From positions 1-6,192 of the forward strand of contig JAUXCV010000100.1 in NCBI GenBank assembly GCA_030618675.1: DNA of 6,192 nucleotides. Reading direction: 5' to 3'. Shown here piece by piece: positions 1 through 4,784 of the stretch; the first letter of the stretch is position 1, and each line of letters starts with the position of its first letter. The DNA comes from Acidimicrobiia bacterium. GTDB taxonomy: Bacteria; Actinomycetota; Acidimicrobiia; Spongiisociales; UBA5794. Position numbers and translations under genes: made by a program. The notes under the pieces were generated by a model that saw nothing but the letters and a program-made list of their open reading frames with translations, did not search any database and was not told the DNA's origin.

Positions 1-435
1 GGGATGAACCACGGCGGCGAAGAACCGCGTGTCGAACCGGATCGGCAGCGGTGCCGGTGTGATCCAATTGGCGAAGTACCAGAGAGCGTCGCCGGTGAAT
101 CGCTCGCCTCGTTCGACGATGTTCAAGAAGACGTCCCGACCGGACGGCCGGTCGGCGGTGACCGTGGTTCCGCTCTCCAAGAGCCAGAACCCGGTCTCCT
201 CGACGAGTTCCCGCAGCGCGGCAGCCCGCCAGGGTGTGAGGTCGGAGTCCTTCGACACGATGGCGCTACCCGACGACTCCGTTCCGTCATCCTCGTCGAC
301 GGCACCACCGGGGAACACCCAGGCGCCACCCATGAACCGCGCCGAAGGAGTCCGTTGAACCATGAGCACTTCGGGTCCCGACTCGGTGTCACGAAGCAGG
401 CACACCGTCGATGCGTCCCGGAGGGAGTTCCTCAC
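1..435 (-). CDS. NUDIX hydrolase, NUDT19-like, partial at C-terminus (runs off left edge)
   Basis: The first 145 codons of a NUDIX hydrolase are visible; the 3' end lies outside the window. NUDIX enzymes cleave nucleoside diphosphates linked to another moiety, using metals bound by the motif Gx5Ex7REUxEExGU. Seen here: VCLLRD (residues 11-16), WVFPGGAVDED (39-49), and the REUxEExG core as RELVEETG (75-82). About 30 residues separate the GG from the RE, more than in the minimal NUDIX box. This insertion and the later WITPAPLPIRFDTRFFAA stretch (124-141) resemble the NUDT19-like group, some members of which are CoA diphosphatases; the substrate here is inferred, not shown. The start is a GTG at 435-433, in the GTGA overlap with the fxsA stop. 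No Shine-Dalgarno precedes it, so translation is probably coupled to fxsA. An in-frame internal ATG at residue 25 would cut into the first beta strand and is less likely. Confidence 0.88.
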   Translation of the reverse strand, partial: MRNSLRDASTVCLLRDTESGPEVLMVQRTPSARFMGGAWVFPGGAVDEDDGTESSGSAIVSKDSDLTPWRAAALRELVEETGFWLLESGTTVTADRPSGRDVFLNIVERGERFTGDALWYFANWITPAPLPIRFDTRFFAAVVHP

Positions 436-812
436 GGAACGATGGTCCAGCGATTCGCCGAGCGAGCGACGAACCATCGCCGTATCGCCTCGCGAACAGC
501 GGGGACGAGGAGCAGGAACCCGACTGCATCGGTGAGCAGGCCGGGCGTGAGGAGGAAGGCACCGGCGATGACGATCATGGCACCGTGAGCGAGGGACGCG
601 GCAGGGAGGACGCCCTGCTGGAACTCAAGCCGGACTGCTTGAATCGTGTCCCGGCCCTGTCGACTCACGAGCCAGGATCCGACGAAAGCTGTGACAACGA
701 CCAACCCGACGGTCCACCAGATACCGACCGCCCGGCTGAACGCGACCAGGAGGGCGATCTCCACGATCGGGACCACCACGAACGCAATGAAGAGTATCCA
801 CCGCCATCTCAT
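432..812 (-). CDS. fxsA: FxsA family cytoplasmic membrane protein
   Basis: A 126-residue membrane protein of the FxsA family. E. coli FxsA is an inner-membrane protein whose overproduction relieves phage T7 exclusion by the F plasmid; its normal biochemical role is not known. The sequence has hydrophobic segments at about residues 5-26 and 29-49, a hydrophilic amphipathic stretch containing SRQGRDTIQAVR (50-61), then a long hydrophobic region (77-104). That region carries the family signature LLTPGLLTDAVGFLLLVP (87-104). A short basic tail ends in WTIVP. The length fits the family core. The chosen ATG (812-810) starts right at MRWRWILF; an in-frame extension to 1100 would run through the selA promoter and into selA and has no membrane-protein character. 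There is no Shine-Dalgarno, but a TATCCT hexamer lies 7 nt upstream, which suggests a leaderless mRNA. The stop TGA overlaps the NUDIX GTG by 4 nt, so the two genes form an operon. Confidence 0.93.
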   Translation of the reverse strand: MRWRWILFIAFVVVPIVEIALLVAFSRAVGIWWTVGLVVVTAFVGSWLVSRQGRDTIQAVRLEFQQGVLPAASLAHGAMIVIAGAFLLTPGLLTDAVGFLLLVPAVREAIRRWFVARSANRWTIVP

Positions 813-847
813 CGAATCGAGGATACCGGTGCCGGTAGTCTGCAGAC
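813..847. promoter_or_regulatory. Divergent fxsA / selA promoter region with central palindrome
   Basis: This 35-bp gap separates the fxsA ATG from the selA GTG. On the plus strand TAGTCT (836-841) fits the actinobacterial TAnnnT -10 consensus and ends 6 nt before the selA GTG. On the minus strand TATCCT (825-820) ends 7 nt before the fxsA ATG. Transcription would therefore start at or next to each start codon, giving leaderless messages. Between and partly inside the boxes lies the perfect palindrome TACCGG-TG-CCGGTA (824-837), which could be an operator. No convincing -35 hexamer is seen for either direction, and each -35 position would fall at the edge of the opposite gene. The -10 assignments rest on motif and spacing only. 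Confidence 0.5.
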
Positions 848-2164
848 GTGGACCTTCGTGATCTTCCCGCGGTCGATGCACTGGCCGGCGAACTATCAGC
901 CGACTTCGATCTGCCGCGCCCGGTGGTCGTTTCGGTCGCTCGGGAAGCCGTTGATGAAGCTCGCGACGCCATCCGGTCCGGATCGTCGGTGGATCCGGCG
1001 TCGACCGCGGCTCGCCGCCTACGGGCGCTCTCGTCTGCCCGACTCCGCACCGTCGTGAACGCCACTGGTGTCCTTCTCCACACGAATCTGGGTCGCGCAC
1101 CCGTCGCCGACACGGAGACCCCGTTCTTCAGCAATCTCGAGTTCGATCTCGACACCGGAGAGCGTGGCAATCGGGCGCGCTACCTGTATGCGCTGATCGC
1201 ATCAACGGTCGGTGCCGAAGCGGTGCTCGTTGTGAACAACAACGCCGGTGCTCTCTTCCTCGCTCTGGCCGCGCTCGCCGGCCGGGACGGCCGCGTCGCC
1301 GTGTCACGGGGCGAACTGATCGAGATCGGAGGGTCCTTTCGCCTTCCGGATCTGATGACCGCGTCCGGCGTTCACCTCGTGGAGGTGGGGACAACGAACC
1401 GAACGAGAGGGAGCGACTTCGTCGACGTTCCCGGCACGATCGAGGCTGTGCTCAAGGTTCATCCATCGAACTATCGGGTCGAAGGCTTTACCGAAGAGGT
1501 CCCGTTCTCGAAGATGGTCCACATCGCGCACGAACTGGATGCACCGTTCATCGCGGACGTCGGGAGCGGTCTCCTCGACGAATCCACACCGTGGATAGAG
1601 GGCGGTCCTCCGGAGTGGCTCGCCGGCGAGCCCGCGGTCCGTCAGGTTCTCGAACAAGGCGCGGACGTCGTGCTGTTCTCCGGCGACAAGCTCCTTGGTG
1701 GCCCCCAAGCGGGAATCGTGGCGGGGAGAAGGAACTCCATCGAACGCATGGCGAAGCACCCCATCGCCCGGGCTGTTCGAGTCAACGCCGCGACGATCAC
1801 CTCGCTGACCACGACGTTCGAGGCCTACGCCTCCGGACAAGCGGCCACCATCCCATTCTGGGAGATGGCGACGACGGCACCCGGGGAGATCCGCCGCCGT
1901 ACCGCCGACGTCCTCCGTATCTCGGGAGCGGCCGGTTCGATCGTCGACGGGGAATCCCTTCCCGGCGCCGGTTCGGTCCCCGGTCTCACGATCCCAACTC
2001 CGGTGCTCCGAATCGACGGCGGCGACGAGCGGGCCTGGAGAACGCTGGCCGATCACGAGCCTCCGGTCATCGCGTCCAGGAGAGACGGAGCAACAGTCGT
2101 GAACCTCCGGTCCGTCCCGGCCGACGAGGACTCGATCGTCGCCGCCGCGCTGGCCACACTCTGA
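848..2164 (+). CDS. selA: L-seryl-tRNA(Sec) selenium transferase (selenocysteine synthase)
   Basis: SelA is a PLP enzyme that converts Ser-tRNA(Sec) to Sec-tRNA(Sec) using selenophosphate; known bacterial SelA is a large homodecamer in the cytosol. The 438 residues are slightly fewer than in E. coli SelA (463). Seen: an N-terminal tRNA-binding segment starting DLPAVDAL (5-12) with LPRPVVVS (22-29); NATGVLLHTNLGRAP (71-85); VVNNNAGALFLAL (128-140); SRGELIEIGGSFRLPD (153-168); VEVGTTNRT (178-186); and the PLP-lysine motif FSGDKLLGGPQAG (277-289) with Lys281 as the Schiff-base residue. The C-terminal part contains ARAVRVNAAT and the usual small terminal domain. All key blocks are intact, so the enzyme should be active. 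The start is GTG at 848, where homology to SelA begins; there is no Shine-Dalgarno, but a -10 box lies 6 nt upstream. The stop TGA shares its A with the selB ATG, so the genes are translationally coupled. The selD product would be needed to supply selenophosphate and is not in the window. Confidence 0.97.
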   Translation: MDLRDLPAVDALAGELSADFDLPRPVVVSVAREAVDEARDAIRSGSSVDPASTAARRLRALSSARLRTVVNATGVLLHTNLGRAPVADTETPFFSNLEFDLDTGERGNRARYLYALIASTVGAEAVLVVNNNAGALFLALAALAGRDGRVAVSRGELIEIGGSFRLPDLMTASGVHLVEVGTTNRTRGSDFVDVPGTIEAVLKVHPSNYRVEGFTEEVPFSKMVHIAHELDAPFIADVGSGLLDESTPWIEGGPPEWLAGEPAVRQVLEQGADVVLFSGDKLLGGPQAGIVAGRRNSIERMAKHPIARAVRVNAATITSLTTTFEAYASGQAATIPFWEMATTAPGEIRRRTADVLRISGAAGSIVDGESLPGAGSVPGLTIPTPVLRIDGGDERAWRTLADHEPPVIASRRDGATVVNLRSVPADEDSIVAAALATL

Positions 2165-3936
2165 TGCCGATCATCGGAACGGCCGGTCACGTCGATCACG
2201 GGAAGTCAACCCTGGTACAGGCCCTCACGGGAAGGGATCCCGATCGGTGGGCGGAGGAGAAGGATCGAGGTCTGACCATCGATCTCGGCTTCGCCTGGGT
2301 TCGCCTCGGCGATGAGGTCGTCGGTTTCGTCGACGTGCCGGGCCATGAACGGTTCATCAAGAACATGCTCGCCGGGGTAGGCGGACTCGACGTCGCCCTC
2401 TTCGTGGTCGCAGCCGATGAGGGGTGGATGCCACAGTCCGAGGAGCACCTCGCGATCCTCGATCTCCTCGAAGTCGCTCATGGGGTCATCGCCCTCACCC
2501 GGGTCGACGTCGCCGACGCCGATCTGGTCGAACTCTCCACGATCGACATCGCCGAACACGTGGAAGGCACGGTGGCCGAGTCGTGGCCCGTCGTCGAGGT
2601 GTCGGCACTGACCGGAGCCGGCGTCGACGAGCTTATCGCTTCGCTGATCGACGCTCTTGCGGCCGCAGGTCCGCCGCGGGATCTCGAGCGAGCGCGACTG
2701 TGGATCGATCGCGCATTCGCGATCTCGGGGGCAGGTGTCGTCGTCACCGGCACGCTCGTGGACGGTTCGATCTCGGTCGGCGATCGGCTGCAGTGTTTCC
2801 CCGGCGGTACGGTCCGGATTCGTGGTCTCCAGTCACACGAGACCAACCGCGACACGCTTGGGCCCGGGACTCGAACTGCAGCGAATCTCGTTGGGATCGA
2901 TCGGAGCGACCTGGACCGAGGGACACTGCTCGCGCTCCCCGATTCGATCGGAATGACCGACCGGTTCCTGGCTCGTCTCAGATTCCCGCCGCGCTCTGGC
3001 AATGAGATCAGCGACCGGGGGGCCTATCACATCCATCTGGGAACAACGACGGTCCCGGCCCGGATCAGGATCCTGAAGAACCAGGAGATCCCGGCAGTGA
3101 TCGTGACGACGACGTCATCCGTGCCGCTGGCCATGGGCGATCGATTCATCTTGCGTGACACCGGCCGACAACACATCGTCGCGGGTGGCACGGTCCTCGA
3201 TCCGCTCCCGAAGCCGAGGTCGTCATCCCGCGACGTTGTATCTCTCTCCTCTGCGGTGCTTGGTTCCCCTGCCGACCGGGCCGATGCGCTCGTCGCTGTG
3301 CACGAATCGATCGACGTGGATGAACTCCGTCGATCGTCGGGAGGAGGTGCGCCATCGTCGGTAGTCGCTATCGGCTCTACCTACCTCTCACCCGTCGCTT
3401 TCGACGAGCGGGGTCGGGAGTTGGGGATCGCCGTCGATGAGTACCACACCGGATACCCCCTCAGACCGGGTCTCCCGAAGTCGGAGGCGTCCTCACGCCT
3501 TGGAGGGAACGCGGACCTCGTGACCGAGCTGGTCGATGCTGATCCTGATCTTGTCGAGGAGGGCCCGGTCGTTCGCCGGCGAGCGTTCGCGGTCGAGCTC
3601 TCGGTGGCCGAGACGGAGGTCTGGGGAGCGACCCGCCTGGTCCTTGCGGGAGATCTTGCAGTTCCGCGTGCCTCGAATCTCGAGATCTCCGACGAGGTAC
3701 TCCACGCGCTCATAAGGCGGGGCGACCTCGTTCGGATTGCCGGTGACCTCGTACTCCTGCCCGATCAAGTGGAGACGATCACGTCCGGCCTGTCCGCTCT
3801 ACCGGATGGGTTCACGGTGGCGGCGTTCAGAGACGAATTCGGTCTTGCCCGCCGGCACGCGGTACCCCTGCTCGAATGGTTCGACGCGCAAGGCCTAACT
3901 CGCCGTGACGGAGACCGACGTTCGGTCAGGCGCTGA
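2164..3936 (+). CDS. selB: Selenocysteine-specific translation elongation factor SelB
   Basis: SelB is the GTPase that replaces EF-Tu for selenocysteine: it binds Sec-tRNA(Sec) and, through its C-terminal winged helices, the SECIS hairpin of selenoprotein mRNAs. The 590 residues are close to E. coli SelB (614). Seen: G1 as GHVDHGKS (8-15), switch I with Thr38 in RGLTIDLGFAW (35-45), G3 as DVPGHE (57-62), G4 as TRVD (112-115) and G5 as SALTG (147-151). Domain II follows, including FAISGAGVVVTGTLVDGSI (185-203), then domain III to about residue 348. The remaining roughly 240 residues fit the four winged-helix SECIS-binding region, ending in AVPLLEWFDAQGLTRRDGD (566-584). G4 has Arg where many GTPases have Lys, a conservative change. 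The start ATG overlaps the selA stop as TGATG; the longer open frame beginning at 1591 lies antiphase inside selA and is not coding. The 3' end overlaps whiB by 11 bp. Confidence 0.97.
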   Translation: MPIIGTAGHVDHGKSTLVQALTGRDPDRWAEEKDRGLTIDLGFAWVRLGDEVVGFVDVPGHERFIKNMLAGVGGLDVALFVVAADEGWMPQSEEHLAILDLLEVAHGVIALTRVDVADADLVELSTIDIAEHVEGTVAESWPVVEVSALTGAGVDELIASLIDALAAAGPPRDLERARLWIDRAFAISGAGVVVTGTLVDGSISVGDRLQCFPGGTVRIRGLQSHETNRDTLGPGTRTAANLVGIDRSDLDRGTLLALPDSIGMTDRFLARLRFPPRSGNEISDRGAYHIHLGTTTVPARIRILKNQEIPAVIVTTTSSVPLAMGDRFILRDTGRQHIVAGGTVLDPLPKPRSSSRDVVSLSSAVLGSPADRADALVAVHESIDVDELRRSSGGGAPSSVVAIGSTYLSPVAFDERGRELGIAVDEYHTGYPLRPGLPKSEASSRLGGNADLVTELVDADPDLVEEGPVVRRRAFAVELSVAETEVWGATRLVLAGDLAVPRASNLEISDEVLHALIRRGDLVRIAGDLVLLPDQVETITSGLSALPDGFTVAAFRDEFGLARRHAVPLLEWFDAQGLTRRDGDRRSVRR

Positions 3937-4183
3937 AGCGGGCTTTCTGCTGGCGGCGTTCCGTCTCCGTGAGACCGCCCCAGATTCCGTAGGGCTCCCG
4001 GATCGTCATCGCGTAGTCCAGGCATTCGGTTCCGACCGGGCAGATGTTGCAGACGGACTTCGCCCTGATCTCCCTCCGCTCCCGCTCTTCTTTGCGCTCG
4101 GTCACGTTCGGGGGGAAGAAGAGATGCGAATGGCTGCCGCTGCATGAAGCAACCGGTTGCCAGGATCGATCGAGCGCCATCAC
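3926..4183 (-). CDS. WhiB-family [4Fe-4S] transcriptional regulator
   Basis: A small WhiB-like (Wbl) protein of 85 residues. Wbl proteins bind a redox- and NO-sensitive [4Fe-4S] cluster and regulate transcription, commonly by binding the primary sigma factor. All four cluster cysteines are present: Cys14, then Cys45-x2-Cys48-x5-Cys54 in CNICPVGTEC. The family turn GIWGG (66-70) follows, then a basic tail with ERRQQKAR (75-82). An unusually charged linker, TERKEERERREIRAK (28-42), sits between Cys14 and the CxxC. LFFPP (21-25) matches the family. The paralogue (WhiB1, WhiB2 and so on) cannot be assigned here. The start is either GTG 4183-4181 or the adjacent in-frame ATG 4180-4178; the Shine-Dalgarno GGAGGA ends 8 nt before the GTG and 11 nt before the ATG, slightly favouring GTG. 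Orientation is convergent with selB, with the last 11 bp overlapping. Confidence 0.96.
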   Translation of the reverse strand: MMALDRSWQPVASCSGSHSHLFFPPNVTERKEERERREIRAKSVCNICPVGTECLDYAMTIREPYGIWGGLTETERRQQKARFSA

Positions 4184-4191
4184 GATGCGTG

Positions 4192-4197
4192 TCCTCC
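4192..4197 (-). promoter_or_regulatory. Shine-Dalgarno of the whiB-like gene
   Basis: GGAGGA on the minus strand is a near-perfect Shine-Dalgarno sequence, 8 nt from the GTG at 4183 and 11 nt from the ATG at 4180. It is the only strong ribosome-binding site I see in front of any gene in the window. It implies that whiB mRNA has a real 5' leader, unlike its neighbours. Confidence 0.8.
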
Positions 4198-4225
4198 AAA
4201 GTGGGTGAGAGTCGAAGCCGAGGTG

Positions 4226-4231
4226 AATGTA
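4226..4231 (-). promoter_or_regulatory. Candidate -10 box of the whiB-like gene
   Basis: TACATT on the minus strand fits the TAnnnT -10 pattern. Transcription would start near 4219 and give a leader of about 36 nt that includes the Shine-Dalgarno. No clear -35 hexamer is visible. The inverted repeat at 4234-4253 lies 2 bp upstream and would cover the -35/spacer region. Confidence 0.35.
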
Positions 4232-4233
4232 GA

Positions 4234-4253
4234 GGCGCTAAACCGCCAGCGCC
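4234..4253. repeat. Inverted repeat upstream of the whiB -10 box
   Basis: Perfect 6-bp arms GGCGCT (4234-4239) and AGCGCC (4248-4253) flank an 8-nt centre, AAACCGCC. The position directly upstream of the candidate whiB -10 suggests a regulator-binding site. Short GC-rich arms also arise by chance in this genome, so the functional call is tentative. Confidence 0.3.
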
Positions 4254-4316
4254 AGGGAAATGATGGAAGATCTCGATGTTTTTTCGCGTTCTTCCCGATT
4301 TCTCGTTGTTCTGCCT

Positions 4317-4338
4317 CCTCGAATGCTCAGAATCGAGG
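4317..4338. repeat. Inverted repeat in the whiB / receiver intergenic region
   Basis: Arms CCTCGA (4317-4322) and TCGAGG (4333-4338) are perfect 6-bp complements around a 10-nt centre; an alternative pairing GCCTC/GAGGC (4313-4317 with 4335-4339) is also possible. The repeat lies about 40 bp upstream of the candidate receiver-gene -10 box, in a locally T-rich, lower-GC stretch. It could be an activator site for the receiver gene. It has no following T-run on either strand, so it is not an obvious terminator. Confidence 0.25.
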
Positions 4339-4377
4339 CGATCTCAAGCACGACTCCTTCGAGTACCGACTACGGAC

Positions 4378-4383
4378 TACCCT
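4378..4383 (+). promoter_or_regulatory. Candidate -10 box of the receiver-domain gene (leaderless)
   Basis: TACCCT fits TAnnnT and ends exactly 7 nt before the ATG at 4391, so transcription should begin at or beside the start codon. The 7 nt between are pyrimidines only and contain no Shine-Dalgarno. Just upstream, GACTAC occurs twice (4368-4373 and 4375-4380). No recognisable -35 hexamer is present. Confidence 0.45.
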
Positions 4384-4390
4384 TTCCCCC

Positions 4391-4747
4391 ATGTCACGCT
4401 TTCTGGTCGTTGCCGACGAATCGTGGGTGCGGAACGAGGTTCACGCTGCCCTGAGCATCGGGGCGAACGAACTGATTGATCACGATGATCCCGCCACCGC
4501 CGCGGACGCAGTGGGCGACGAATCCGTTGATGCGGCGATCGTCGACCTCCAGGTCGCGTCCATGGGAGGTATGGCGGTAACGCGCGCCATCCGTGATCGG
4601 GAAGACCCCGTTCCCGTCATCATCCTGCTTGATCGGGAAGCGGACACGTTCCTCGCCGGTCGGTCGGGTGCGAGCGCATGGGTTACGAAGCCGTTCACGG
4701 CCTCGGCCCTCAGAGCCGCGGTTGCCGACGTCACCGGAGCGACGTGA
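4391..4747 (+). CDS. Stand-alone response-regulator receiver domain protein
   Basis: A 118-residue protein consisting of a single CheY-like receiver domain with no output domain. Receiver domains are phosphorylated on Asp by histidine kinases. Seen: first beta strand FLVVADES (4-11) with the acidic pair Asp9-Glu10; phospho-acceptor Asp52 in AAIVDLQVASMGG (48-60); and conserved Lys100-Pro101 in WVTKPF (97-102). The position normally held by the switch Thr/Ser after the fourth strand is Leu80 (PVIILLDREAD, 75-85), and the Tyr/Phe switch position is Trp97. The first change is not the canonical phosphorylation switch, so signalling may differ, although I recall an LLDR-type motif from other actinobacterial receivers. 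No kinase gene is adjacent, so the partner is unknown. The ATG at 4391 begins exactly at the domain. An upstream in-frame extension to 4157 crosses the promoter and is rejected. The corC-like gene follows after 37 bp and may be co-transcribed. Confidence 0.92.
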   Translation: MSRFLVVADESWVRNEVHAALSIGANELIDHDDPATAADAVGDESVDAAIVDLQVASMGGMAVTRAIRDREDPVPVIILLDREADTFLAGRSGASAWVTKPFTASALRAAVADVTGAT

Positions 4748-4784
4748 CGGAGCGTTCGGAGCCTCCGAGTACCAGCTTCAGTGG

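Noticed and set aside
411..1058. 215-codon plus-strand open frame antisense to fxsA and crossing into selA
   Set aside because: The translation is charged and low in complexity with no domain, and it covers two well-supported genes plus their promoter. Long spurious frames are expected at this GC content.
1304..2056. 250-codon minus-strand open frame inside selA
   Set aside because: It is a mirror of the selA codon pattern, rich in Arg, Gly and Asp, with no recognisable motif; SelA on the other strand is intact throughout.
1591..2163. N-terminal extension of the selB frame into selA
   Set aside because: The extension is Arg/Pro/Ser-rich out-of-frame sequence over conserved SelA; the GTPase homology starts exactly at the ATG at 2164.
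2162..2166. selA TGA as a selenocysteine codon giving a SelA-SelB fusion
   Set aside because: The two genes are in different frames (TGATG overlap), SelA already has a full-length C-terminus, and no clear SECIS hairpin was recognised; ordinary translational coupling explains it.
3765..4199. 144-codon minus-strand frame overlapping whiB in another frame
   Set aside because: The WhiB frame has all four cluster cysteines and GIWGG; this one is a shadow frame without domain features.
4157..4390. Upstream in-frame extension of the receiver protein
   Set aside because: It crosses the whiB start and the promoter region, lacks any domain, and the receiver fold begins at the ATG at 4391.
4184..4390. 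Possible tRNA-Sec (selC) or small RNA gene in the intergenic gap
   Set aside because: No T-arm-like GTTCGAATC element, no long acceptor stem and no TCA anticodon arrangement could be found; the only structures are two short inverted repeats.
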